DNA from: Fremontodendron californicum
Taxonomy: Eukaryota > Streptophyta > Magnoliopsida > Malvales > Malvaceae
Direction of reading: 5' to 3'
DNA: 64,000 bases
Assembly (NCBI GenBank): GCA_030761205.1
Contig: JAULJL010000015.1
Coordinates: forward strand, 5,742,001 to 5,806,000
The notes below the pieces were generated by a model that had not been told where the DNA came from, ran no database searches, and saw nothing but the letters and a program-made list of their open reading frames with translations. The position numbers and the translations under genes are program-made. How positions within the stretch are numbered: position 1 is the stretch's first letter; every line of letters starts with the position of its first letter. Shown one piece after another: positions 34,505-45,598 of this stretch.

Positions 34505-37500
34505 ATGGCTGCGGTTGTTCTCCGAAACCCTAATTCGAGGCGCCTTTTGTCATTCTCTTACCTAGTTTACTGGTCCTCTCGTGGCTCCCTCTCTTCTTCT
34601 CAGTTCGCAGTCTCCGATTCTCTGTCTGGAAACGAGGCGGCTATTCCTGCTAACGCTAACCCTTGCTGGAGATCCATGGCTACTTTCACTCGCACGTCCG
34701 TTCTCTTTCTTTCGTTTGCTAAATAAATTAGATCTCTTTATCTTTCATACTTTTAACTTTCAACCCTTTTTTCCTGTTTGGGGGGGGGGGTGGTTATATT
34801 AGTTTTTTGGGGGGTTTAGTTGGTAAAATTTGTGAGTTTAAGAATGGAAAAAGTCGTTCCTTTACCTTTTGGGGTTTATTAGTTTGAAAGAAAAAAAAAA
34901 TGATGAGGGTTTTTGTAAGGTTTAATGGGGATATCTGTTGAAACATGAGAAACGATGAAGATAAGTGAAATGGGTTTTGATTTTGATGGTTGGAATCCTT
35001 TTCTTATTTGTATGATAATTTTCTTTTCCAGAAAACCTCACGTGAATGTAGGAACAATTGGGCATGTTGATCATGGAAAGACCACACTGACTGCAGCAAT
35101 CACAAAGGTGACTTGTTGTATGCTTGATAGTTTCTCTTCAAATATCATATCACTTTCAATTAGTTATGGATTCGTTACTACAATAGTGATATGATAAGTT
35201 CGGTGTTTTGTGAATAGGTGCTGGCAGAAGAAGGAAAAGCCAAGGCTGTTGCCTTTGATGAAATTGACAAGGCCCCTGAGGAGAAAAAGAGAGGAATTAC
35301 AATTGCAACGGTTGGTAAATTTTTGTGTTCTGATGTCATGCTTGCTTGTTTGTTATGGCATTGAGAGGTTTAATGCAGTTGTCTCTTGATTTGATTTTGC
35401 AGGCTCATGTGGAGTACGAGACAGTTAAACGTCACTATGCACACGTAGACTGCCCTGGACATGCTGATTATGTTAAAGTAAGCTGTTAATTTAATATGGT
35501 AATTCGATTATGTTTACAGAGTCTTTTGCTGCATAACCTTTCTGGAGATGTTACAAAGAGAGGATGGAGCTAGAAGTACTCGGAACATTTAGGATAAGAT
35601 AGTGGTACAGGAATGCTGAAGCTTTCATGGCAAGAAACATGCACTTTTACTTTGTAAATGAAACTATAAACCCCTTCTTTTTGGGGTTTTCTTTTGGATT
35701 TTATTCTATTCGTTCTCTTATTACAACTTCAGTATTACTTCTAGTGCTAGTCTTCTCTAATATCACAAACTTAGGTACATTTACATGATATTAACCATCT
35801 TGAATAGTTTATTCATTTTTGTTTCTTGACACACGGCATTACTCTACCCATCAAACAGCATATGAACAGTGGTGTAACTATAACATGTTCTGCAGAATAT
35901 GATCACTGGCGCCGCCCAAATGGATGGTGGTATTCTGGTTGTATCTGCTCCTGATGGGCCTATGCCACAAACTAAGGAACATATTCTGCTTGCCCGCCAG
36001 GTGGATACCACTACTAATAGCTGCTTGAAACTTATTTATCATGGATGTTTCATCTGTGATTTTAGAGGGAAGTTAATTTATAAAAAATTATTGTTCTGCA
36101 GGTTGGTGTGCCCTCACTTGTGTGTTTCCTTAATAAAGTTGATGCTGTTGATGATCCAGAGCTGTTGGAGCTTGTGGAAATGGAGCTTCGTGGTAGGTAG
36201 CCTTTTGAGTTATTTTGTCAATTTCTCATTTCTTGTTTGTTCATTGTTGTGGCTTCTTTGAACTAATTCATTTAAGTTTATCTTTGCAACAGAACTTCTT
36301 AGCTTCTATAAGTTTCCTGGGGATGAAATACCTATCATTCGGGGATCAGCATTGTCGGCTTTACAGGGTACAAATGAGGAAATAGGCAAAAATGCAATTT
36401 TGAAACTAATGGAGGCTGTAGATCAATACATTCCGGACCCTGTTCGCCAACTTGACAAGCCTTTCCTGATGCCAATTGAAGACGTCTTCTCAATTCAGGT
36501 AGAGAGCCATGCATTTTATGGCTTTGACTTGCTCCCATTTTGCTTCGCTACGTCAGTTGCTTTAGGCCTTTAGCAGCTCTTTTTTTATGGCTTTGATTAT
36601 CATCGGTCCTGGTCTTTCTTCTTTTTTTTGTCCATCCAAATTCCTTTAAGGATTGTTTAAATGCCAACTAAGTTGTGGCTACAATATTATTGTCATTTAC
36701 CCTTTTTTATGTTTCATGTTAGTATGTGGAGGGGGATTGAACGTAGAAAATGTGAGCTTTTTTATTTAAAATGCGATTATGTTACTCGGACATGAGTTTG
36801 CATTTTCTTTAGTTGGAATTGCAGTCATATTCTGGTCAGCTTCTTATTTCAGTAAAATTTCCTTCCTATCATGCATGGGCAAAATTTTCCGAGTTAAATG
36901 TCATAAAATTTTCTTTCTATTGCATGCCAGAAGCATAATTTTTGGAGTTAAATTTTAATTTAGCTCTGATGATATTGGTTGGTGTCTTGAAGGGACGTGG
37001 AACTGTTGCAACTGGCCGTGTTGAACAAGGGACCATTAAAGTTGGTGAAGAAGTTGAAATTTTGGGGTTAACACAGGTATATTTTTAAACTGATTTTTTA
37101 GTTTTTTTTTTTCTATGAATTCCATATGCATTTCCTTGTGATAAATTTGTTCAACTGATGATGTCCTGGAATTCATATTCTGATTAAGTCGGCCTGATAA
37201 AGGTGTTTGATGAAGGTTGCTGTTGATTTGTTTTAATAAAATGACGTTAACTGTTAGTTCTAAATTGAGCTTTCTTCTGCAGGGTGCCCCTTCAAAAACT
37301 ACAGTTACTGGGGTTGAGATGTTCAAGAAAATCTTGGATCAAGGACAGGTATGTGAACTATTATAGAGACTTTGACCTGCTAAGGCTCTTCTGCATTTGG
37401 TATTGAACTATATTTATGCGTGTGGAAATTCTACTAGGCTGGTGACAATGTGGGACTTCTTCTGCGTGGCCTAAAAAGAGAGGACGTGCAGCGAGGAATG

Positions 37501-38290
37501 GTAAATGGCACCAACCAAGCTTCTTTACATCCACTTAGTTCTCTAGCAACAAACAAAACTTTTTATAGTACTCTAATCTATTTATGATTTATCTGAAAAT
37601 TTGAAATCATATTTGCCATTGTTACCTAAAACCTTGTGAATCTTTCATGAGGAATATTTTATGTAGAACAGGAGAGAAAAGAGTTTTGCAGTAATCTTTA
37701 CTATTAGCTTTTGAAAAAAAATATTTTAATGTTAAAAGTAGTTGGGCATGATGTACAAAAAAAGGATGTAGTAAAACATATGATTTCTCCCAACTACTTA
37801 GGTAATTGCCAAACCTGGAAGCCTGAAGACATACAAGAGGTTTGAGGCAGAGATATATGTCCTCACAAAAGATGAAGGTGGGCGTCATACAGCCTTTGAA
37901 TCAAATTACAGGCCCCAGTTTTATCTGAGGACTGCGGATGTAACTGGAAAAGTGGAATTACCTGAAAGTGTTAAGATGGTTCTACCAGGGGACAATGTTA
38001 CTGCAACTTTCGAGCTGATCTCACCTGTGCCTCTAGAAGCAGGTATGCTGGAGAAATCCCTTTTTTCTCCACAAAAAAAATCTATTAAATTGCTAATTGG
38101 AAGTTCCATTATAGCACAGTATCTGTTCCAAGAAGAGTTTTTTCTCTTCCTAGTTATTAAACTCTCAAAGCCTAGAAAATAGGACAGCTTTAATATGTTG
38201 CTTGCCATCAATGTAACAGGACAAAGATTTGCCTTGAGGGAAGGAGGTAGAACAGTTGGTGCCGGTGTAGTATCAAAAGTATTGAGCTAA
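34505..38290 (+). CDS. TUFA: Mitochondrial elongation factor Tu
   Basis: Twelve exons: 34505-34695, 35032-35107, 35218-35310, 35403-35477, 35896-36000, 36102-36192, 36293-36498, 36993-37076, 37283-37348, 37438-37500, 37802-38042, 38220-38290. All are in phase and give 453 residues (Arabidopsis: 454). Residues 1-63 form an Arg/Ser/Leu-rich presequence typical of mitochondrial import. The GTPase signature follows: P-loop GHVDHGKT (74-81), switch-II DCPGH (136-140), NKVD (191-194) and the SAL motif near 229-231. Domain 2 (GRGTVATGR) and domain 3 (RPQFYLRT, REGGRTVGAG) are complete. It delivers aminoacyl-tRNA to mitochondrial ribosomes and ends with VLS, as expected for bacterial-type EF-Tu. Mitochondrial rather than plastid targeting is inferred from the intron-rich structure and remembered Arabidopsis match; plastid EF-Tu genes are usually intronless. 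Confidence 0.95.
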
Positions 38291-39638
38291 GAAGTTGCTG
38301 TTCCAGATTGTTTATGGTTTTCACCATCTTGTTGGTTGCAGAATCGAGAAATAGATAGATCAATCAGTTGGTAACATCTTTTGTTGTAGAAGTATTTAAA
38401 GAGATTGTTAGTGATATGATGAATTTGGTGATGTTATTGAATTATTTTCATTTAGTTTCCGGCTGTGCATAAGTAGTCAGCATGTTTATTTTTTTCCCCA
38501 TTTTTCATCAAAAAATCACAATGAACAGTTTTTTAAGGTTATTTGAAAATAATAGCTCTGTTGAACAGTGCTACAGTTCCATGTAAGCTTGGTATCTGCA
38601 CCTCATAACCAATCATTTTTCTTTGGAGGAAGAATATATTTAAGACTAGTACCTGTTTCTAGTAGTTAATTTCAAGTTTTTGCTCCCGAGCAAATTTCTA
38701 TTACCAGTTGTAGTAGCTAAGAATAGCTTTAAATACAATTGACAAAATTGTATTTTTAATATATGAAACAAGTGATTTATGTTATTAGGATTTGGGTGTG
38801 AGTGCCGGACACGAGTATGTGTTCGATATGGATATATTTAATTTTTATTCTTCAAGATTTTCATGTATTTGAAAGATATTTAAAAGATCGTATTTTCATA
38901 TCCATGTTCGGATATGTGTCAGATATGATTACTCAAAAAAAAAATGAAGAGTCGGAATGAGAAAGAGCAAGTGACAAACCTCCTCTCCATTTACAACTTA
39001 ATAATGATTACTATACATATACAATACAAGCTGACAGAGGATCAGGTCCCGTTCATATGTGCTCAAGGCCATCACAAGACCAGAAGGAATTACGGATAGC
39101 ATGCAAGTCAAAGTTTCTATTCTTGAAAGATCATGCTTCAAAGCCTCTCTTCAGATCTCATTAACAAAATTACAAGGCCATAGCCTTTGTGGATAGCTGA
39201 CGGTGATTCGAGGCCCAAAATCGAAGTGGGAGGGAGCGGCCTTTACCGGCAAACCGATGAAAAATAAGTATGTGATTCGGATTCGAAAGTAAAAATTGAA
39301 TATAAATATATTTTATTTTTTTTATATTTTTAAAATATTATATTAATATTTTAATTTATATCTGATATAAATATGAAACATAAATATATTTTTTGAAAAA
39401 CTAAAAAATCTTGATAACATAGTTAAAAATAGCGGAAAAACCTAATATATACTCCTGAAAGAAAGAAGGTGCGGTTATATCCGTAAATAAGTAACTGAGT
39501 AGAACGTTTTGCGAACTCTGCTGTACTAGACAACTCAGCTCAGCCTCAGACAGACTACGCTCCATCAAATTTTCATTTTCATCGCACCAAAACCCACAAA
39601 ACTCTCCCTCTCTCCTTTTGGTCAGAGGAATCAAAATC
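38291..39638. other. EF-Tu to LSM2 spacer
   Basis: 3' flank of EF-Tu, MITE copy D, then an AT-rich patch at 39290-39390. The last 150 bp before 39639 are rich in CTC/TCT words and probably form the LSM2 leader. No further gene seen. Confidence 0.55.
38777..38967 (+). mobile_element. hAT-like MITE, copy D (downstream of EF-Tu)
   Basis: 191 bp, starting TTATGTTATTAGGATTTGGG and ending AGTCGGAATGAGAAAGAG. The inside matches the family (GTGTGAGTGCCGGACACGAG, TTTTCATGTATTTG). Flanked by CAAGTGAT (38769-38776) and CAAGTGAC (38968-38975). The right inverted end is decayed, so this is one of the older copies. Confidence 0.6.
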
Positions 39639-41924
39639 ATGGTAATCTTCTTCTTTCCTTTTCCTCTTTTTCGTATGAGTAACTTTTCTTTTGTTTTCTG
39701 GCGGCCAAAATCTTTATTTATTTATTTTTAAATTTTCAATTGAGTTCGTAACTATTTTCCCTTATGCATTATCCAATGGGCTTCCCTTTGATTTTTTTTT
39801 TTTTGTTTCTTTTGTTGGGTTTGCAGTTGTTCTTTTCGTATTTCAAGGACTTAGTCGGAAGAGAAGTGACGGTGGAGCTGAAGAATGATTTGGCAATCAG
39901 AGGAACCCTTCACTCCGTTGATCAATACCTCAATATCAAGCTCGAGAACACTAGGGTTGTCGATCAAGACAAGTATCCTCACATGGTATGCCCCCTTTTT
40001 CCTTCCCTCTTCTAATTGATTTCCCCCTTCATTTTCTTATTACCATTGGGGGTTTTATCAAGGAATTACTCTAAAATTAGGTGACTAAAAAGTTAGGGTT
40101 CTTTTTTTTTTTTAATTCGTTACTTGGAAGAAATGAATTGGGTCTTCTTAGTCCCTACTTCTCTTTACGTCCAATCGGTCCTTTTTCTTTTTCTGGGTAA
40201 ACATGAGATGAGGGAAGCTGAATTTAGGGCTAATCAAGCTTTTTGTACACGCTGCCTTCCTTTATTTAGTTTATCTCTTTTTCTAGCTGATTTTATACCG
40301 AATATCTACCACTGTGTGCTTTACCAATGTAGCTACTTCATAATTTAGCCGTTAACTAGTATTCCCCATTGTTTTACTTCTATAGACGTGATGAGTCCAA
40401 TAAAGTTTTCTTTTTTCAACACCCCAAAGTCCAAAAACTCCTCATCTTAGTTTAAATTGTCACTCTTCAGCATTTATTCTTTTCATTTAAAATGAATGCT
40501 CTCCCTTTACCTCTGTTAAAATTGACTCCTGTTATCGTCTATCTCTCTTCACTATTTTGCTTTGGATGAATGGTATGTTTCTGTCCTGTGCTATGTCAAT
40601 GATTATTTTATCCTCTAAGGTTTATCTGTAGATGAAAATTCACAAGCAGTTTATTTTTTTTATGGGAATGTCTTATTCCTATTTTTTACCATGGTTATAG
40701 AGCAAGAGTCAGAAAAGTGGATTCAGGAACATAGCATTTTGTACTACAAAATATGCCTGGTCAATATTATGTGTTACCTGACAGAATCTCATCCCAGTAT
40801 TATGTGTTACGTGAAAGAATTTCATCACAATCTTGGCATTGGATTCAGCCCAACTTTTAAAAACCTGTATAGTAATTGATGTTGCCACGAAGAGGCAGGC
40901 CGGAGAACCTATTCAAACAAGTCAATTTACATTTTAAGCTGCTTGAGAAAAGAGTTATGTAAACCAACTTGTTTGCTGCTAGGAAAGATTGGTTTGTGTT
41001 GGATCCAGATAAACCTGTCATTGTTTACCTCATTAAGAGTGTGCCACAAGTGCAGTGATCTTGTAGTGTGTCAAATGTGATACGAATCTGCTGATCATTT
41101 ATGATTTAGGTTTTGATAGTTTTTTGCTACATCTTTTCTTTTTAAATTATATTTGTTTTGAAACTTTTTCTATTTTTTTGCTTACATCTACAACAAGTCA
41201 TTTCATATTGTCTGTTGGTGATTGCTTGCTTTGAATCGGTTATGACTACTGGACACATAGATGGAGTGATACACATATATGTGAATTCATCATCGGAGTC
41301 CTAGTTTTAGTGTGTAATATATATTTGGTCATCTTTTATGAGGTTTGGGATGTCAAAATATTTTCGTGTTTGAATGATCTGTTATTTTTTAGTCAAAAAC
41401 TGGTAGATCTTTGAAACACTTTATTACTGCTGAAGGGATTTCTTAACTTTGCATAAAGTTGCTTCTTTCACCCGCTCCTTCTAATATGCTATCAGTTTTT
41501 CTGTTCTTGTTTTTCCTCTTTTTCTTTTATTTAAATTCATCCTTAAGTACCAAGACATGCTTTTCTCAGTTGGTTATTGAAGTTATCCTGAAACTATCAC
41601 AAAGGTTGTAATGTCCTGTTTATCCCATGCCAATACATGCGTCTTACTTTGGCTTTGTTGTACATTGGCCATCTCAATCTCAACTACTTTTCAATCTTTT
41701 CACATCCTTTAGGCTCGATGTGGCTGCTTGTCTTATGCCTGTATTTTTGTTTTTGTCTTTTCAATTTTGACCGGTTGAATTGGTGAGTTTCTGTCCGTTT
41801 ACAGCTTTCAGTGAGGAACTGTTTTATCAGAGGCTCGGTTGTGAGATATGTCCAGTTACCTCCTGATGGAGTTGACATTGAATTGCTTCATGATGCCACA
41901 AGAAGAGAAGCTCGGGGAGGCTGA
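39639..41924 (+). CDS. LSM2: U6 snRNA-associated Sm-like protein LSM2
   Basis: Three coding exons: 39639-39641 (the ATG alone), 39827-39985 and 41805-41924, giving 93 residues, exactly the length of plant LSM2. The Sm1 motif (LVGREVTVELKNDLAIRGTL, then VDQYLNIKLENT) and the Sm2 motif (VRNCFIRGSVVRYVQLP) are intact, and the protein ends RREARGG. LSM2 is part of both the nuclear LSM2-8 ring that binds the U6 snRNA 3' end for splicing and the cytoplasmic LSM1-7 ring that promotes mRNA decapping. The start is forced: without the ATG-only exon the frame has no ATG before the Sm domain except by reading into the intron, and ATG|GTAATC is a sound donor. Intron 2 is long (1.8 kb). Confidence 0.95.
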
Positions 41925-42929
41925 AAAGCATTTGTTGACAAATTCAATGTACTGTAATGAACATCTGATTTAGATACTTTTGCTTCAAATAGTTTCTGAA
42001 TTAAGCAAAGATACTGACAAGTTAATGAAGACTGATCCCTCTTTGCATTAATGTAGACAAATTGATGTTGTTTTGTGTATCAACAAATTTTATTTGCTGA
42101 AAGAAAATTGCCTTATCGAATACATGTGTAAAATGCTTGTATCTAGTTATGATGCTGTGAAATGTCCATTGTTGAGTACTAACTGAGGATGATGTCTCAA
42201 AGGCTGTGGCAGTGCAGTTTCTTAATTCCGCTTGTGGAATTAACCAGTGTATTAAAGACAAACTCATAATAATAATTCAAATCCTATCGTTTCAATTCTG
42301 TCAAAATGTTTTTTTTTTTCAGAATATATTTTTTGTTTATTACAGTTATTAACATTCCTAATTTACCATATGAGTATATGTCTTTCTTAGGGTTCCCACT
42401 TACCATTCTCAACAATAGGTAATAATTGATTTAATAAATTTCTCTTGATTCATTTTGTCTAACCTATGATCACCAATTCCAATTTGGAAACTCTCTGCAT
42501 ATATGCACCATAAATTATCATATTCAAGGCAATCAAACTGATTTAAATGCCACTTTTTTTTTTTTTTTTTTTTTTCTTGAAATGGGTTGTCAGTTACCTT
42601 ATCTTCTTCTAAGAACAACTACATTATTTGAAAACGTAAATTCTCTTAATCTCTTACATCATTTACGGAAACCAAAATCTTCTCAATTGTACAATAACGT
42701 TTAGGATTTTTATTTTTCTCCTTTTTATGCTAAATGAAACATCAAGATTTTCTGGCCAAAAAGAAAGGAAAAAAAAAAAATCATCGAGATTTTCTTTTAA
42801 ATAGCCAGCAACACACTTCAAGGAACACGTAACTGCATTACTCCTCTCCTTACTGACTTCTAAGAACGTTCATTTCCTCTAATCCCATCAATCATTTTTC
42901 TCTGTTTTGCTAAGCTTCTCTAGGTTCCA
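41925..42929. other. LSM2 to HIPP spacer
   Basis: No gene seen. A T-tract of about 20 nt lies near 42553-42573. The last 150 bp are AT-rich, then pyrimidine-rich leader of the HIPP gene, with a weak TATA-like TTTTAAATAG at about 42795. Confidence 0.55.
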
Positions 42930-43934
42930 ATGGGAGATGGTCTGATTGTCCCAGTATGCATCTGTCTTCTTTTTTTATATGTTTAATACCCCATAACTTC
43001 TTTTTCATGGTTTTACCTTCTTTCTTTTCTTTTCTTTTCTTTTTTCTTTTCTTTTTATTTCTTTGCAGATTTGTGTTCTGAAAATGAATATTCAGTGTTG
43101 TTCAGCATGTCCCAATAAAGTGAAGAAAAAGTTGCAGAAAATCAATGGTATGTTTCCTCCATGAAAGAATGTTAATGGTATATTTTGAATCCTAAAAACA
43201 CCAACACCTTTTGACCTTTTTTGTTTTTTGTTTTTTGTTTTTTCATTTGATTTTGTCACCTAGGCGTGTATGCTATCGACATAGATACCAAAAATGGGCT
43301 GGTGTCCGTTCGGGGCATTGTCCAACCCTCTATACTCATCCAGACGATATCAGAAAAGATTGGCAAAAAAGCAGAGCTTTACGCCTATGAGAAGAACCCT
43401 AAGATTCAAAACGAAAAGCTAGATCAAGTCAATAGTTGTTCTGCTTGTAAATACGAGGAAAAGAACCAAACATGTTGTTTTGCTGATGAATCTAATGACC
43501 ATGACAAGGGTGAAGACGCCCATGATCAGGCTGTCCATAATGAAGTTAAGGACCCTGTTGTACCAGAAGGGCCCGAAGGCTCACTTTCTTGGCATCACCC
43601 ACAACATGTCATGAAAAAGAAGAAACACGGTTTTGCTGGTTGGTTTGGCAAGAAGAGTGCTGTTGAACCAAGAATGTTTGGCCATTTTGGAGGACCAAAG
43701 CCAGGATATGCAAGGCTGCCACCGCCACCGTTTGCGCCACCTCCACCACTTCCAGTGCCATCATATAGATATGGACACTATCCACCAGTTTATCCCTACT
43801 CTCCACCTTACCGGACAGTAAAGCCGCCGCGACCATATCCATATGATTTCTATGAGAAGAAGGAACCGCCAATAGGCAACTCTGCTTTTCACTCATTTCG
43901 TGATGACAATGTTAATGCTTGCAGCATAATGTGA
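42930..43934 (+). CDS. Heavy-metal-associated isoprenylated plant protein (HIPP)
   Basis: Three exons: 42930-42953, 43069-43147, 43264-43934, giving 257 residues. Residues about 9-70 form one HMA (ferredoxin-like) domain, with metal-binding CSAC in NIQCCSACPNKVKKKLQ and the family's INGVYAIDID strand. Compared with the usual CxGC loop there is one extra cysteine (CCSAC). A middle Cys/His/acidic stretch follows, then a lysine-rich KKKKHGFAGWFGKK block and a proline/tyrosine-rich tail (PPPPFAPPPPLP). The protein ends CSIM, a CaaX box for prenylation, so membrane attachment is likely. HIPPs bind metals such as Zn, Cu or Cd and some are stress or immunity factors; the specific partner here is unknown. 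The exon layout matches typical HIPPs, with an intron inside the HMA domain. Confidence 0.9.
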
Positions 43935-45598
43935 GCTGCTGTAAACTTGAATTACTTCATTAATTATTATGGGAGTGTTTTCTATGTTATGATATATATA
44001 TTTACACTATTTCATATCTTTTTCTACAATCTATATCTTTTGTTAATTTTATGTTCTATTTGAATAAATCGTTCATATCAAATTTTAAATTAATTAAAAA
44101 TACATAATTATATTTGGTCAATATAAAAAATCTAATGGTTAAAAAAATATTATGAAATAAAATATTTTTCATCGAGATATGAATATAAGTGTATGATTAA
44201 TAAATTTTATATTGGTGTAATTTGATTATTTATATATATATATATATATATATTCCATTTTTTCCTGGTCATTTAGCTGAGACTGTCAAAAATATTCAAC
44301 TAGAGTATTGGATATTATAAAGGTTGCATCTTTTCTCTATACATATAATTAACTATGTATATACGGAGAAATGTTCAAACATGGAAAATCACCTATTTAA
44401 ATTTCAATTTATGATCAGACAGATGCACGGCTGCACTCAGAAGTAACAAGACTGACATGTTTTTAATCAAGAACATATCTAATATGAACAATAGGAACAT
44501 CAAACAGAGCCTGTAAAAAATGTTTTAAGATGCATTTATGAACAATAAAATGAGGACAAATATGATTTGCAAGTATATATTCAGTGTTTTCTTGTAGTCA
44601 AGTCTTGTCGTGTTCCCACCTTTTGTCTTAAAATTATTTATTTCTATTCATTTGAGTACAAATTTTTCGGTTTTAAATCTTTTTCTTCAATTTACGTGCT
44701 CGACAAAACCAGTCCAATCGATGGGTTTCAGCAGCTTTTGTGAATTTAATTTAGCAAATACAAATACTACAGTCTACAAACCAATGCCAAAACCTCCGGT
44801 GCGTTGGAATCCTTTTGAATTTGTGAGGGGAAACTCCTTCATTGATTGGAGGAGGTGTTTTTGGATCGCCTCCACTGGAGGTGTTTCATTAGATCGAAGT
44901 AGACCTTCAAAGATCCAGTCACAATTTGAACCTTGGGTGAAGGAGATATTTTCTTTTTTACCCCTTTCAATATTTTTTTATTATTTTTATTTTTAATTTT
45001 TGTAAATTATTATTTAATATAAATATAATTTTTAATTATTATTATTTAATATAAATATAATTTAGTATATATTTTATTATTTAATATAAATAAAATTTTA
45101 ATAATTGTTAATTATTTTATATATATACATATTTTAATCTAATATTTTTTAATAATAATTAACTTTTTAACATAAATATATTTTTAATTTTTTTAATTAT
45201 TATTTAATATAATAATATTTTAATATATATTTTATTATTTAATATAAATATAATTTTAATTATTTATTATATATATTTTAATTTAATACTTTTAATGATA
45301 TTTTTTTTTAAAACTATTTTTCATCTAACAATCAGCGTTACATTTAAATTCAAACACATATTTTTAATTTCAATGCTACAGTAGCTCATCTCAATAGTTG
45401 TCTATCGTTGTTTTTAATGTATTGGAAGTTCCTTTTTCTACCCCGGTATCTGGAACTAGGCATCTTATTGCTGTTTTTTCAGGGAAAGCAAAGGATTTTA
45501 GAAAATTTTTAACGAATTTTACCCTAAAAATTTACAAACCCGTCGCCTAATATACACCGGAAAATTTCCCTCTTTTTTAATCTCCGGTGCTAATTCCG
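43935..45598. other. HIPP to exonuclease spacer, with AT minisatellite
   Basis: No gene supported. Positions 44225-44250 hold a (TA)n run. A frame at 44610-44996 is serine/phenylalanine-rich without family signal. Positions about 44990-45290 are an imperfect tandem array built on TTATTTAATATAAATATAAT. The last 150 bp before 45599 are the likely promoter and leader of the exonuclease gene. Confidence 0.6.

Noticed and set aside
36776..36812. Sixth copy of the hAT-like MITE (TTATGTTACTCGGACATGAG) in EF-Tu intron 7
   Set aside because: Only about 25 bp of the left end match; no right end or flanking duplication was found.
44610..44996. 128-residue frame between HIPP and exonuclease
   Set aside because: Phe/Ser-rich, ends in the AT array, no start context or splice partners.
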